Part shown: positions 48,740 through 58,700 of the stretch, piece after piece
Layout of the letters: each line of letters opens with the position of its first letter
Numbering within the stretch: the first letter of the stretch is position 1
Source of the DNA: Burkholderiales bacterium
GTDB taxonomy: Bacteria; Pseudomonadota; Gammaproteobacteria; Burkholderiales; SG8-39
Direction: 5' to 3'
Assembly (NCBI GenBank): GCA_026416295.1
Contig: JAOAFL010000118.1
Location: forward strand, 1-64,000
DNA length: 64,000 nt
The notes under the pieces: generated by a model
Told to the model about the DNA's origin: nothing
The model's database searches: none
The model's input: only the letters and a program-made list of their open reading frames with translations
Translations under genes and position numbers: made by a program

Positions 48740-50554
48740 ATGACCGATTCCGCCGCATCCGTCGCCGCCGTCCCGAAGTCGCGCTCCGCGCCGGTGCCAT
48801 TGCAGGGCGTCGATGCGCGCAGCCTCCTCGCCGACCGGGTCGAACAGCTCTACTGGCAGCTGCCGCTCGGGGTGGTCGCGACGGTGGTGGTCAGCTTCAT
48901 CGCCGCTTTCGAGTTGCGCGCCGGCCGTTATGCCGAGATCGTCGCCGGCTGGGGGGCGTTGGTGCTCATCATCTCGGCCGCACGCATGGGGCTTTACCTC
49001 TACTGGGTCCACTACGCCGGCCGCGGCGTGGTGGCGCCGGAACAGTGGCTGCGCTGGCTGGGAATCGCCGCCCTCGCAAGCGGCGCCACCTGGGGCATCG
49101 CGGCCTCGGTTTTCTTTCCGTCGCACGCCGACGAGCAGCAGGTGTTTCTCGCACTCCTGCTCACCGGGGCGATGGCGGGCGGCATCTCGATGTACGCGGC
49201 GTCCTGGCCGATGTACGCCGTCTACGGCGCCGGCATCGCGCTGCCGTTCACCTACGTGCTCGCGACGTTCGGCAACCGGCTGTTTACCGAGGTCGCGGTG
49301 CTCGTGCCGGCGTTCTACGCGGTCTGTGTCGCGATCGCCTGGCGGCTGAACGAGGTGTTCGACTCCGGCTACCGACTGCGGCACGCCTATCGGCGTCTGA
49401 CCGACGCCAACGCCGAGCTGAATCAGCGGCTGCAGCAACAGCTCGCCGAGCTGACAGAAGCGCGCCGCCAGGTGGAAGCATCCGGGCGCAAGCTCGCGCT
49501 CTTTGTCGAGCGCTCGCCGATCGCGGTCCTCGAACTCGATCCCGACGGGCGAATCCGCGAGATCAACCGCGCCGCGGAACTGATCTTCAGCTACGCACCG
49601 GACGAGATCGTCGGCGAATCGGCGCGGCGCCTCGTCCTTCCCGAGCATCACGCCGAGTTCGACGCCCAATGGCGGCACCTGATCGAGACGCGCGAGCCCC
49701 TCGCGCGCCTTCGACTGCGCAACGTGCGCCGCGACGGTATCCCGATCGTCTGCGAGTGGACCGTGACTCCGCTCGTCAACCCGGGCGGCGAGGTCGTCTC
49801 GGTCATCGCGCAAGGCCGCGACATCACGCAGGAGCTGGAGGCCGAGCGCGTGAAGAAGGAATTCACCTCGACGCTGTCGCACGAGCTGCGCACCCCGCTC
49901 ACCTCGATCATCGGCTCGCTGCAACTCGTCAATTCGGGAGTGATGGGCGAGCCGGACAAGGAGGTCCTCGAACTCACCGTCGTCGCCGAGCGCAACGCCC
50001 AGCGCCTGCTCGACCTGATCAACGACATCCTCGACATCGAGAAGATCGAGTCGGGCAAGCTCACGCTCGCGCCCGAGCCGCTCGCGCTGGAGGACGTGCT
50101 GCGCGAGGCGCTGGTGCTCAATCGGGCGTTCGGCGAGCGCTTCCGCGTGCGCTTCGAGCTGCGCGCCGAGCCGCCCTCGGTCCGGGTGCACGCCGACCGC
50201 AAGCGCCTGCTGCAGGTGCTCACCAACCTGCTGTCGAACGCTGCCAAGTTCTCGCCCGAGGGCGGCACCGTCGAGGTGAGCCTGGAACAGCGCGGGGCGC
50301 GAGTGCGGGTCGGCGTGCACGACCGCGGCCCGGGGATTCCGGAGAATTTCCGCGCGCGGATCTTCAGCCGCTTCGCGCAGGCGGAGTCGGCGGCGACGCG
50401 CCAGAAGGGCGGCACAGGCCTGGGACTCGCGATCTGCAAGCGGCTGGTCGAGATGATGCAAGGCACGATCGGTTTCGCAGACCGCGAAGGCGGCGGCACG
50501 ACGTTCTTTTTCGAACTTCCGGTGCTCGACGCCCCCGCCGCGCGCGCTGCCTGA
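48740..50554 (+). CDS. Membrane PAS-domain sensor histidine kinase
   Basis: A 604-residue sensor kinase. About six membrane segments (residues ~35-215) form an unrecognised integral sensor, followed by a short coiled coil (NAELNQRLQQQLAELTEARR) and a PAS domain (~250-365, FVERSPIAVLELDPDGRIREIN). The HisKA domain has the phospho-accepting histidine near residue 381 in LSHELRTPLTSI. The ATPase domain has N-box LTNLLSNAAKFSPEGG and G-boxes DRGPGIP and GTGLGLAICKRL. It lacks its own receiver; a separate receiver gene follows after 8 bases. Confidence 0.93.
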   Translation: MTDSAASVAAVPKSRSAPVPLQGVDARSLLADRVEQLYWQLPLGVVATVVVSFIAAFELRAGRYAEIVAGWGALVLIISAARMGLYLYWVHYAGRGVVAPEQWLRWLGIAALASGATWGIAASVFFPSHADEQQVFLALLLTGAMAGGISMYAASWPMYAVYGAGIALPFTYVLATFGNRLFTEVAVLVPAFYAVCVAIAWRLNEVFDSGYRLRHAYRRLTDANAELNQRLQQQLAELTEARRQVEASGRKLALFVERSPIAVLELDPDGRIREINRAAELIFSYAPDEIVGESARRLVLPEHHAEFDAQWRHLIETREPLARLRLRNVRRDGIPIVCEWTVTPLVNPGGEVVSVIAQGRDITQELEAERVKKEFTSTLSHELRTPLTSIIGSLQLVNSGVMGEPDKEVLELTVVAERNAQRLLDLINDILDIEKIESGKLTLAPEPLALEDVLREALVLNRAFGERFRVRFELRAEPPSVRVHADRKRLLQVLTNLLSNAAKFSPEGGTVEVSLEQRGARVRVGVHDRGPGIPENFRARIFSRFAQAESAATRQKGGTGLGLAICKRLVEMMQGTIGFADREGGGTTFFFELPVLDAPAARAA

Positions 50555-50562
50555 GGAATCCC

Positions 50563-50955
50563 ATGCCCCAGCGACCGCTCAATCGCATTCTTTACATCGA
50601 AGACGAGGAAGATATCCAGCGTATCGCAAGGCTCGCCCTGGAGCGGATCGGCAAGTTCACCGTCGAGGTGGTCGGCGATCCGCTCAAGGCGATGGAGGCG
50701 ATCGCGGCGTTCGGTCCGGACCTGGTGCTGCTCGACTGGATGATGCCCGGCATGGACGGCCCGACCCTCTTTCGCCGCCTGCGCGAGGACGAGCGAACGA
50801 AGCACCTGCCGGTGGTGTTCATGACCGCGAAGGCCTCCGCTGCCGAGCTCGCGGAGCTGCAGCAGCTCGGTGCGGCCGGAACAATCTCCAAGCCGTTCGC
50901 GCCGAAGGAGCTTCCGGACCAGCTGCGCGCGATCTGGAACGCGCTGCCCGACTAG
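50563..50955 (+). CDS. Single-domain response regulator
   Basis: A CheY-like stand-alone receiver (130 aa). The acidic pocket is in YIEDEEDI, the phospho-accepting aspartate in LVLLDWMMPGMDG, the switch threonine in VVFMTAKAS and the lysine in TISKPFAPKEL. GAGGAA lies before the ATG. It has no output domain, so it is expected to pass phosphate to an Hpt protein or act by protein binding. It directly abuts the stop codon of the convergent receiver-kinase gene. Confidence 0.92.
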   Translation: MPQRPLNRILYIEDEEDIQRIARLALERIGKFTVEVVGDPLKAMEAIAAFGPDLVLLDWMMPGMDGPTLFRRLREDERTKHLPVVFMTAKASAAELAELQQLGAAGTISKPFAPKELPDQLRAIWNALPD

Positions 50956-52224
50956 TCAGGCGAGCTTCTGAGTCGATTCGGCGCCCGCGGCGCCGAGGCC
51001 CTGATCATACTTGCGCGACAGAAAACCGATCACCTCGTCGGCGTTGCGAAAGCGCGCGTCGCGGTCTTTTTCGAGCAGCTTGTCGAGCAGCGGCTGGTAG
51101 CGTGCGAGCGCCTGCGGCAGCGGCGGCGGCGGCGTGTTCAGATGATGCAGCGCCACCTCGACCGCGGTTTCGCCGTCGAAGAGGTGTCGGCCGACCAGCA
51201 TCTGGTAGAGCAGCACGCCGGCGCTGTAGATGTCGGTGCGCGTGTCGAGCGCGACGCCGCGCACCTGCTCCGGGCTCATGTAGCGCGGCGTGCCGAGGAT
51301 CTCGCCCGCCGCAGTGCGGTCCACCGCGTCGACGTGCTTGGCGATGCCGAAGTCGACGATTGCCAGGCTGCCGTCGGCGCGGAACATCAGGTTCTGGGGC
51401 TTGAGATCGCGGTGCAGGATCCCCTGTTCGTGGATGTCGCCGAGCGCGTACATCAGCTCGCGAAAGATGCGCAGCGCCTCCGCCGGCGGGAGCGCCCTGC
51501 CCCCGAGCCGCTGACCGAGGTCGCCGCCTTCGAAGAACTCCATCACGAGGTACGCGTGCTCCTCGGCCACGCCGTGGCCGTAGATGCGCGCGACATGCGG
51601 GCTGCGGATGCGGGCGATCAGGTTGTACTCTTCGAGGAACCGCTCGAGCGCCCTGCGGCTCGCCATGATCTCGCGGCGCAGGATCTTGACCACCAACGGC
51701 TCGTCGTCGCCCTCGCGCGAGGCGAGATAGACGCGCGAGGTGCCGCCTTCGCCGATCAGCCGCAGCACGCGCACGCCGGGAATGCGAATGCGCGCCCCGA
51801 GGAGGTGCCCCTCCATGCGCGCCGCGACCTCGGGCGGGACGGTCTTCTCTTCGCGGCTGCGGGTGAGTTCGCGCACCGCCATGACGAGGCGCTCGCGCGT
51901 CAACTCCTGCTTGCGTTGATAGTCGTCGGCGCCCGCCTTCATCGCGCGCACCGCCACGCTCTCGTTGCCGGCGCCGGTCAGGAAGAGCACCGGCGGGCAG
52001 TCCGGGCGGCGCTTGAAGGCGGCGAGCCACTCGAGGCCGTCGCCGCGGCCGAGCATGTAGTCGAGGATGACGAGCGCGTAGTCGCCGAGCGGGAAGCGCT
52101 CGTCGGGCATGTCGTGCACCAGCGGATCGAGCTCTCCGATCTCGACGCCCGGCCATTCCTGCTTCAGGTAATGCGCGAGCAGCCCCCGCAGGTCCTCGTC
52201 GTCGTCGATGATCAAGATGCGCAC
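50956..52224 (-). CDS. Receiver domain fused to a Ser/Thr protein kinase
   Basis: A 422-residue two-domain signalling protein. The N-terminal receiver (about 1-125) has IIDDDEDL, the phospho-accepting aspartate in LVILDYMLGRGDG and the switch threonine in VLFLTGAGN. A Hanks-type kinase domain (about 150-405) follows with the glycine loop GEGGTSRVYL, the lysine in LVVKILRRE, the catalytic HRDLKPQNL, DFGIAKH and the activation segment GTPRYMSPEQV. It suggests a phosphorelay that controls Ser/Thr phosphorylation. There is no transmembrane segment. It lies six bases after the receiver-cyclase gene. Confidence 0.92.
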   Translation of the reverse strand: MRILIIDDDEDLRGLLAHYLKQEWPGVEIGELDPLVHDMPDERFPLGDYALVILDYMLGRGDGLEWLAAFKRRPDCPPVLFLTGAGNESVAVRAMKAGADDYQRKQELTRERLVMAVRELTRSREEKTVPPEVAARMEGHLLGARIRIPGVRVLRLIGEGGTSRVYLASREGDDEPLVVKILRREIMASRRALERFLEEYNLIARIRSPHVARIYGHGVAEEHAYLVMEFFEGGDLGQRLGGRALPPAEALRIFRELMYALGDIHEQGILHRDLKPQNLMFRADGSLAIVDFGIAKHVDAVDRTAAGEILGTPRYMSPEQVRGVALDTRTDIYSAGVLLYQMLVGRHLFDGETAVEVALHHLNTPPPPLPQALARYQPLLDKLLEKDRDARFRNADEVIGFLSRKYDQGLGAAGAESTQKLA

Positions 52225-52230
52225 GGGGCC

Positions 52231-53343
52231 TCAGGCCGCCACCCGCAGCGCGACGACGTCCACCGGACCGGCTTTGCCCTTCAGCGCGAGCCGGCGCCGA
52301 TCGAGCACGGTCGCGCGTCCGAGCACCTCGGCGAGCGACAGCATCGCGCGCGGACCGATCAGGATCTCGTTCGGCTGCGCGTTCTGCATCAGGCGCGCGG
52401 CGACGTTCACCGCGTCGCCGATGATGGTGTAGGTGACGAAGTTCGGCGCGCCGACGTTTCCCGCCACCACCTCGCCCGCCTCGATGCCGACGCCGATACC
52501 CGTGGCAAGCCCGTAGCGCACGCGCCAGCGCTCGCCGAGCGGCGCAAAGCGCCGGATCATGTCTTCGGCGCACGTGAGCGCCCGTACGGCGGCGTCGGGC
52601 TGCTGCACTGGGATGTTGAACCCGACGAGCAGGCTGTCGCCCGCCATGCTGAACACCGTGCCCTCGTGATCGTGCGCCGCCGCGGTGAGGATCGTGAAGA
52701 ACTCGTTCAGCATGGGCACCACCTCGGCCACCGGCACGACTTCCGACAAGTGCGTAAAGCCGCGCAGGTCCGCGAACAGGGCGACCACCGCGCGCCGTTC
52801 GCTCAGATCGCGGAAAACGTCGCGCCCGGCCGACGCTTCCGCGAGCACGCGCTCGACGAGCCGCGGCGACAGGTAGCGCGCGAACGTCCGGCGGATCGCC
52901 TCCTTCTGCGCGATCTCGGCGGCGAGACGCCGCGCCTCCAGCTCCTTGCGCGTCTCGTGCAGGCGCCGCAGCGTCTTCACGCGCGCGATCAGCTCTTCGC
53001 GATGGATCGGTTTGGACAGGAAGTCGTCCGCCCCCGCTTCGATCCCGCGCACCCGGCTCTGGGCATCGTCGAGCGCGGTGACGAGCACCACCGGAATGAG
53101 CGCCGTCGCCTCGTTCGTCTTGAGGCGCCGGCACACCTCGAAGCCGTCCGGGCCGGGCATCAGGACATCGCAAATGACGAGATCCGGTGGGGCGGCCTGC
53201 ACTGTCGCGAGCGCCGCGTTACCGTCGTGCGCGACGACCGTGTGCATGCCTTCGCGCTTCAGCCACATCTCCAGGAACGCGGCCATGTCCGGGTCGTCGT
53301 CCACCACGAGCACCCGGAACGGGGCCGCCGTCTGCTCAGGCAT
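52231..53343 (-). CDS. Receiver domain fused to a class III nucleotide cyclase
   Basis: A 370-residue protein. The receiver (about 1-120) has VVDDDPDM, LVICDVLMPGPDG, VVLVTALDD and FLSKPIHREEL. A coiled-coil linker (ETRKELEARRLAAEIAQKEAI) leads to a class III cyclase domain. Metal aspartates lie in LFADLRGFT and MAGDSLLVGF, and the transition-state Asn/Arg lie in GDAVNVAARL. The lysine that normally reads the adenine base is replaced by serine (VFSMAGD), so substrate or activity is uncertain. Its ATG overlaps the Hpt stop by eight bases. Confidence 0.9.
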   Translation of the reverse strand: MPEQTAAPFRVLVVDDDPDMAAFLEMWLKREGMHTVVAHDGNAALATVQAAPPDLVICDVLMPGPDGFEVCRRLKTNEATALIPVVLVTALDDAQSRVRGIEAGADDFLSKPIHREELIARVKTLRRLHETRKELEARRLAAEIAQKEAIRRTFARYLSPRLVERVLAEASAGRDVFRDLSERRAVVALFADLRGFTHLSEVVPVAEVVPMLNEFFTILTAAAHDHEGTVFSMAGDSLLVGFNIPVQQPDAAVRALTCAEDMIRRFAPLGERWRVRYGLATGIGVGIEAGEVVAGNVGAPNFVTYTIIGDAVNVAARLMQNAQPNEILIGPRAMLSLAEVLGRATVLDRRRLALKGKAGPVDVVALRVAA

Positions 53344-53641
53344 AGACGACCCGGACCCGGGCGAGGTAATCCGCGTACGCGGCGATGCAAGTTTCGAGCG
53401 CGGCGCGGTCGCCAGAGGTCGCGCCCTCCTCGATCTGGCGACCGATCTCGGACACGCGGGCGAAACCGTAGGAGTTCCCGACACCCTTCATGCGGTGTCC
53501 GAGATGGCGCAGCTGCGCCATGTCGCCCCCCGCGAGCGCCGCGCGCAGCGCTTGCAGCTCTTTTGCGCGGTTCGCGAGGAAGGTCGGAATCAGATCCTCG
53601 AGGTCTTTTGCGACCGTGACGGTGTAGGCGTCTTCGTTCAT
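53336..53641 (-). CDS. Histidine phosphotransfer (Hpt) domain protein
   Basis: A 101-residue single-domain phosphotransfer protein. HLGHRMKGVGNSYGF contains the phospho-histidine near residue 49, in the usual H-X-X-K-G context. It is all helical, with FLANRAKELQALRAALAGGD before the site. ATG 53641 is preferred over ATG 53668 because a TATAAT box lies between them, exactly six bases before 53641. It heads the Hpt, receiver-cyclase, receiver-kinase operon and is the natural bridge from the facing sensor kinase and receiver. Confidence 0.9.
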   Translation of the reverse strand: MNEDAYTVTVAKDLEDLIPTFLANRAKELQALRAALAGGDMAQLRHLGHRMKGVGNSYGFARVSEIGRQIEEGATSGDRAALETCIAAYADYLARVRVVYA

Positions 53642-53647
53642 CGGCGC

Positions 53648-53653
53648 ATTATA
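53648..53653 (-). promoter_or_regulatory. -10 box of the Hpt operon
   Basis: Minus-strand TATAAT lies six bases before the Hpt ATG, placing the expected transcription start on or next to the start codon. No clear -35 box is seen at 16-18 bases. It marks the operon as probably leaderless. Confidence 0.5.
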
Positions 53654-53700
53654 GGGAAGCGGCTGCACTCCCGGGGGGACAAGCGCAGCGATGAGGCGAT

Positions 53701-56700
53701 TCAGTGGAAGTCGCGCGAACGCGCCGCGAGCGGGCCGAACGTCCGCGCGAGCAACGGATCGTGATTTTCCAGCCGCCGCGCGACCAGGTGCACCGTTTCG
53801 CCCTGGCGTTCGATCACCCCGGCGGCGCCGAGCAGCCGCGCCCCGAGCAGCGCCCGCCGTTCGCGCTCAACGACATCTCGCCCGACGATCACGTTGGCGC
53901 AGCCGGTTTCGTCCTCCAGCGTCACGAACACGACGCCGCTTGCGGTGTCGGGCCGCTGCCGGCAAGTGACGAGGCCCGCGGTGCGCATCCGCGCACCGTG
54001 CCGGGCGGCCGAGAGCGCCGCCGTACTCGCAAAACCGAGCGTCGCAAGCTGCGGCCGCAGGAGTGCGAGCGGATGGCGCCCGAGGGTGAGGCCGAGGCTT
54101 GCGTAGTCGGCAGCGATCTCGGCCGCCTCGGTCGGCGGCGAAAGCGCGGCTGCGCTGTCTTCGCGCGGCGCGGCCATCGGCGGCCGAGGCTCGATCCCGG
54201 AAGCCTGCCAGCGGGCGGCTCGCCGATGCCCCGCGAGCGAGGCGAGCGCGCCGGCTGAGGCAAGACAGCCGAGGTCCTTGCGATCCAATCCCGCCCGCAG
54301 CGCCAGCTCGGCGACCGAGCCGAGCGGCCGCGCCGCGACGATGCGCCGCGCGGCCGCCTCCGACAACCCTTTCACCATGCGCAAGCCCAGACGCACCGCC
54401 TTGCCGCGCTCGCCCTCTTCGAGCGTACAGTCCCAGTCGCTTGCGCAGACATCCGGCGGGCGCACCTCCACCCCGTGGCGGCGCGCATCTTGCACGAGTT
54501 GCGCCGGCGCATAGAAGCCCATCGGCTGGCTGTTCAGCAACGCGGCGAGGAACGCCGCCGGATGATGGCGTTTGAGCCAGGCCGAGACGTATACGAGCAG
54601 CGCGAAACTCGCCGCGTGCGATTCCGGAAATCCGTAGTCGCCGAAGCCGAGGATCTGGCGGTAGATCGCATCGGCGAATTCGGGCGCGTAGCCGTTTCGC
54701 GCCATGCCTTCCTTCAGCCGCGTCTCGAAATGCTCGAGCCCCCCCTTTTTTCTCCACGCCGCCATTGCGCGGCGAAGCTGATCGGCCTCGCCCGGCGTGA
54801 AGCCGGCGGCGACCATCGCGAGCTGCATCACCTGCTCCTGGAAGATCGGCACGCCGAGCGTGCGCGCGAGCACTTTTTCGACCGCGGCACTCGGATAGGT
54901 CACCGGTTCCAGTCCCTGGCGGCGCCTGAGGTACGGATGCACCATGCCGCCCTGAATCGGACCCGGGCGCACGATCGCCACCTGGATCACCAGGTCGTAG
55001 AAGTTTTCCGGCCTCAGGCGCGGCAGCATGCTCATCTGCGCGCGCGACTCGATCTGAAAGACGCCCACGGTGTCGGCGCGCCGGATCATGGCGTAGGTTT
55101 CCGGGTCTTCCGGCGGCACCTCGTCCATGCGCAGGCCGACGAAAGCGAGCGCCTTGCGGATCGCGCTGAGCATGCCGAGGCCCAGCACGTCCACCTTGAG
55201 GAGCCCCAGCGCCTCCAGATCGTCTTTGTCCCACTGGATCACGGTACGCTCCGCCATCGCCGCGTTCTCGACCGGCACCAGCGCCGAGAGCGGCCCCCGC
55301 GAGATCACGAAGCCGCCCACATGCTGCGAAAGATGCCGCGGAAAGCCGACGAGTTCGGTCGCGAGCGCGGCAAGCTGCTGCGTGCGCCGATCGGCCGGAT
55401 CGAGCCCGGCTTCGGCAAGGCGCGCAGGCAGCACCGCACGTCCGTCCCACCACGAGACGGTCTTCGCGATCCGATCCACCTGCGCGGGCGGGAAACCGAG
55501 CGCCTTGCCGATGTCGCGCAGCGCGCTCCGCGGCCGGTAGCAGATGACGGTCGCGGCGAGCGCCGCCCGCTCGCGGCCGTATTTCTCGTACACGTACTGG
55601 ATCACCTCTTCGCGCCGCTCGTGCTCGAAATCGACGTCGATGTCGGGCGGCTCGTTCCGCTCGCGCGAGACGAACCGCTCGAAGAGCAGGCTCATGCGCG
55701 CCGGGTCCACTTCGGTGATGCCGAGGCAGTAGCAGACGGCGGAATTGGCGGCCGAACCGCGCCCCTGGCAGAGGATGCCGCGCGAGCGCGCAAAGCGCAC
55801 GATGTCGTGCACGGTGAGAAAGAACGCCTCGTAGCCGAGCTCGGCGATGAGCGCGAGTTCGTGTTCGACCAGCGCGCGTACGCGCGCCGGCGCGCCCTCC
55901 GGGAAACGCCACGCGAGACCCTCCATCGTCAGCCGGCGCAGCCAGCTCGCCGGCGTCTCGCCGGCGGGGACCAGCTCTTCGGGGTATTCGTAGCGCAGCT
56001 CCTCGAGCGAAAACGCGCAACGCTCGGCGATCGCGAGCGTTTCGGAAAGAAGCGCCGGCGGATAGAGACGCGCAAGCCGGAGCCGCGAGCGAAGGTGCCG
56101 TTCGCCGTTCGGAAAAAGCGCCCGACCGCATTCGGCGACGGGCCTGCCCAGCCGCACCGCGGTGAGCGCGTCCTGCAGACGCCGGCGCGAGCGCACGTGC
56201 ATGTGCACATCGCCTGCGGCCACAAGCGGCAGGCCGCTTGCGCGCGAAAGCTCGCCGAGCCGCGCAAGCTCTGCGCGGTCGTCGGGCCCGCAGTGAAGTT
56301 CCGCCGCGATCCAGGCGCGGCCCGCGAAGCGCTCGGCAAGCCATGCCGCCCAGTGCTCTCCCCCTTCGTGCGGAACGAGCAGGGCGAGCAGGCCGTCGCC
56401 GCTTGCGCGCTCGAAGTCCTCGGGCGCGACCGCATAGGTGCCCTTGGGAGCGCGCCGGCGGGCGGCGGTGACAAGCGTACAAAGCGCACCGTAGGCGCGC
56501 CGGTCGGGCGCGAGAAGGACGAGCTTTGCGCCTTCCGGCAGGCGGAACTCCGCGCCGACGAGAAGCTTCAGGCTCGCCTCTCTCGCCGCCAGGTGCGCCC
56601 GTACGATCCCGGCGAGCGAACACTCGTCGGTGAGCGCGAGCGCCGCGTAGCCGAGCGTGGCGGCCCGCGCGACGAGTTCTTCCGGGTGCGAGGCGCCGCG

Positions 56701-56769
56701 CAGAAAAGTGAAGTTCGAAAGGCAGTGCAGCTCGGCGTAGCCGGGCAGCGTTTCACGCAAAGAGGCCAT
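53701..56769 (-). CDS. dnaE2: Error-prone DNA polymerase DnaE2 (ImuC)
   Basis: The catalytic subunit of the SOS-inducible mutasome (1022 aa). An N-terminal PHP domain ([22 protein letters not shown]) is followed by the C-family polymerase core with the catalytic aspartates in [16 protein letters not shown]. Fingers contain [17 protein letters not shown], a tandem HhH region follows, and an OB-fold ([14 protein letters not shown]) is C-terminal. It lacks the long DnaE1 tail that binds tau. Start ATG 56769 overlaps imuB by 17 bases. It is the third gene of imuA-imuB-dnaE2. Confidence 0.95.
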   Translation of the reverse strand: MASLRETLPGYAELHCLSNFTFLRGASHPEELVARAATLGYAALALTDECSLAGIVRAHLAAREASLKLLVGAEFRLPEGAKLVLLAPDRRAYGALCTLVTAARRRAPKGTYAVAPEDFERASGDGLLALLVPHEGGEHWAAWLAERFAGRAWIAAELHCGPDDRAELARLGELSRASGLPLVAAGDVHMHVRSRRRLQDALTAVRLGRPVAECGRALFPNGERHLRSRLRLARLYPPALLSETLAIAERCAFSLEELRYEYPEELVPAGETPASWLRRLTMEGLAWRFPEGAPARVRALVEHELALIAELGYEAFFLTVHDIVRFARSRGILCQGRGSAANSAVCYCLGITEVDPARMSLLFERFVSRERNEPPDIDVDFEHERREEVIQYVYEKYGRERAALAATVICYRPRSALRDIGKALGFPPAQVDRIAKTVSWWDGRAVLPARLAEAGLDPADRRTQQLAALATELVGFPRHLSQHVGGFVISRGPLSALVPVENAAMAERTVIQWDKDDLEALGLLKVDVLGLGMLSAIRKALAFVGLRMDEVPPEDPETYAMIRRADTVGVFQIESRAQMSMLPRLRPENFYDLVIQVAIVRPGPIQGGMVHPYLRRRQGLEPVTYPSAAVEKVLARTLGVPIFQEQVMQLAMVAAGFTPGEADQLRRAMAAWRKKGGLEHFETRLKEGMARNGYAPEFADAIYRQILGFGDYGFPESHAASFALLVYVSAWLKRHHPAAFLAALLNSQPMGFYAPAQLVQDARRHGVEVRPPDVCASDWDCTLEEGERGKAVRLGLRMVKGLSEAAARRIVAARPLGSVAELALRAGLDRKDLGCLASAGALASLAGHRRAARWQASGIEPRPPMAAPREDSAAALSPPTEAAEIAADYASLGLTLGRHPLALLRPQLATLGFASTAALSAARHGARMRTAGLVTCRQRPDTASGVVFVTLEDETGCANVIVGRDVVERERRALLGARLLGAAGVIERQGETVHLVARRLENHDPLLARTFGPLAARSRDFH

Positions 56770-57976
56770 GCAGCCGCCAGCCCTGCGCATCGCGGTAGAT
56801 CCAGAGGAGCGAATCCCGGGCACGCGCGACGAAGTAGTCGCGCCGGATTTCGGCGCCGTCCCACCAGCCGCTCTCGATCCGCTCGGGGCCGGCGAGCAGT
56901 TCGAACTCGCCTTCGGCGAGCGGTCGCGGCGGATCGAGCAGCCACAGCGGCCGCGCTCCGTAGGCGGGCAAGACGATGCCTGCCGCCCCCTCGGGCGCAA
57001 GGCGCAGCCAAGCGCGCTCGGGCCGGTGCTCGGAACGAAGCCCGAGACCGTGCACCGCGTCGGTTCCCAAACGCGCCTGCAACCGATCGAGGAGCCGCCG
57101 CCAGTCCTCGCTCGCCTCTTCCGGTCCGGGGAAAAGCGCGCCAGTGCGGCCGGGAAGCGGCTCGATCTCCACCGCCGCGAGGCGCACCGCCTCGGCCGGT
57201 GCCGGAAGCGAGAGCCGCTCGAGCCGCTCGCGAAGCAGCCGCGCGAAGTGCTCCGCATCGCGCGCCGGCGCGGCAAGGCCTACTTCTACCGTCGTCGCTG
57301 CACGCTTCGGGTGCAGGAGTTCGAGCACGAAGCGGCGCACGCCGCTACAGCGCGCGACGAGAAAGCCCTCCAGTTGCGCGAGCAACCGGCGCGCGGCGAA
57401 AAGCGTCGCCTGCGCTTCGGCGACCGGCGCCGGCAATTCCAGCCTCGCCGCAAAGCGCGCCGGCGGCACATAGAGCGTCCTCGCCTCGGGTAGCCGCCCG
57501 AGCGCGCGATCCAGTTCATCCACCAGCGTCTGCCCGAAGCGTCTTGCCACGCCTTCGCGCGGCAGGCGCATCAGCGCACCGAGCGTGTGCACACCCAGGG
57601 CGTCGAGCAGTTCCTCGCGGTCCGGATCGAGCCCGAGCACGGCGACCGGCAGCGCCTCGAGCGGCAGTCCGCCGCCGGCCGCGCGCCAGAGCGCCGCGCG
57701 TGCGGTCGGCGCGAACGCGATCCGTGCGTCGAAGCCGAGCTGCGCGAGCCCGGCGCGGATTTCGCGCGCGAGCCTTCCCGCGCCGCCGTAGCGCTTCAGG
57801 CTCGCGCCGAGTTCTGCGGCTAGACCCTCGGGTGGCTCGAGCGACACCTTCGGCGTATAGCGCTCCATCCAGAGCGCCACCGCCTCCAGCGCCGCGCGCG
57901 CCGCTTCAGGCGACGCATGCCCGCGCGCGCGCGCCTGCGATTCGAGCTGCGGCAGGTGCAGCGCCACCCACAGCAT
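56753..57976 (-). CDS. imuB: Mutasome scaffold ImuB (Y-family-like)
   Basis: ImuB resembles Y-family polymerases but lacks their catalytic acids and serves as the hub linking the clamp and DnaE2. The 407-residue product starts [44 protein letters not shown] and the HhH region [25 protein letters not shown] are family-typical, and [15 protein letters not shown] closes the protein. The start overlaps imuA by 71 bases. Expression should follow the LexA box at 58604. Confidence 0.92.
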   Translation of the reverse strand: MLWVALHLPQLESQARARGHASPEAARAALEAVALWMERYTPKVSLEPPEGLAAELGASLKRYGGAGRLAREIRAGLAQLGFDARIAFAPTARAALWRAAGGGLPLEALPVAVLGLDPDREELLDALGVHTLGALMRLPREGVARRFGQTLVDELDRALGRLPEARTLYVPPARFAARLELPAPVAEAQATLFAARRLLAQLEGFLVARCSGVRRFVLELLHPKRAATTVEVGLAAPARDAEHFARLLRERLERLSLPAPAEAVRLAAVEIEPLPGRTGALFPGPEEASEDWRRLLDRLQARLGTDAVHGLGLRSEHRPERAWLRLAPEGAAGIVLPAYGARPLWLLDPPRPLAEGEFELLAGPERIESGWWDGAEIRRDYFVARARDSLLWIYRDAQGWRLHGLFA

Positions 57977-58601
57977 GAAACGGCTTCTTCAGAGCGAGGA
58001 CGATCGGCGCGCGCGCCGGTGCGCCGCGGCGCTTGAGCAGGCGCACCGCAAGCGGCCCGCCGGCGGGCTCGAGCAGCAAGCGCAGCGGCGCGGGCGAGAG
58101 CTCCCGCGCCGCCTGCGGCGCGCGAAAGAGCAGCGCGAACGCCGGCCCGCCCTCGGCCGCCACCGCGAGCTGGCGCAGTTCCGCGTAGTCTGCACGCCGC
58201 AGCCAGAGGAGAATCGCCTCGCAGACCCGAGAGCGCAGCACCTGTTCCGCCGCCCAGAGCGCATCGCGCCGCGAAGGCGCTCCCACCACGGTGAAGCGCT
58301 CGAGCGCGACGCCTGCGGCGGCAAGGGCGGGCGCATAAGGCAGGTGCGGCGGCGAAATCCAGGCGATGCGGCCGCCTGATGCACTCGCCCGCGCGAGCGC
58401 CGGCAATACGAGCTGGAGCTCGCCGATCCCTTCGCAGGGCGCGAGGATTTCGACGAGCGCTCCCCGGGGCCAACCGCCGCCGGGAAGTTCCCGGTCGAGC
58501 GCCGCATAGCCGGTGGGCAGCGCAGGGTGTGTGACCTCGCCGACGGGGGCCGTGCCGCGCCAGAGGTCTCCGCGCCGGAGCAGGGCTTCGAGCGAACGCA
58601 T
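57906..58601 (-). CDS. imuA: Mutasome accessory protein ImuA (RecA-like)
   Basis: ImuA/SulA-like proteins bind RecA and ImuB in the mutasome. The 231-residue product has LPTGYAALDRELPGGGWPRGALVEIL, a RecA-like core in which the P-loop is degenerate (APCEGIGELQL), and GGRIAWISPPHLPYAPAL. The C-terminus is basic. ATG 58601 sits immediately beside a perfect LexA box and opens the imuA-imuB-dnaE2 operon. Confidence 0.9.
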   Translation of the reverse strand: MRSLEALLRRGDLWRGTAPVGEVTHPALPTGYAALDRELPGGGWPRGALVEILAPCEGIGELQLVLPALARASASGGRIAWISPPHLPYAPALAAAGVALERFTVVGAPSRRDALWAAEQVLRSRVCEAILLWLRRADYAELRQLAVAAEGGPAFALLFRAPQAARELSPAPLRLLLEPAGGPLAVRLLKRRGAPARAPIVLALKKPFHAVGGAAPAAARIAGARARACVA

Positions 58602-58603
58602 GG

Positions 58604-58625
58604 ATACTGTATTTATATACAGTAT
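58604..58625 (-). promoter_or_regulatory. LexA box (SOS operator) of imuA-imuB-dnaE2
   Basis: CTGTATTTATATACAG (58607-58622) is a perfect CTGT-N8-ACAG LexA site. The symmetry extends to nine-base arms, ATACTGTAT and ATACAGTAT. It ends three bases before the imuA start codon, and a TATAAA lies within it on the minus strand, so LexA bound here would block the -10 region. Confidence 0.93.
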
Positions 58626-58688
58626 TCTTCGGTTCCGCAAGCTCCGGGTTGAGGGGCCGGACCCGGCGCGGCCCGCGCCGCCTTCGAC

Positions 58689-58694
58689 TACAAT
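58689..58694 (+). promoter_or_regulatory. -10-like box six bases before the coiled-coil gene
   Basis: TACAAT lies exactly six bases upstream of the ATG at 58701, so the message would start at or beside the start codon. No -35 box is evident. Confidence 0.4.
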
Positions 58695-58700
58695 CGCGCC

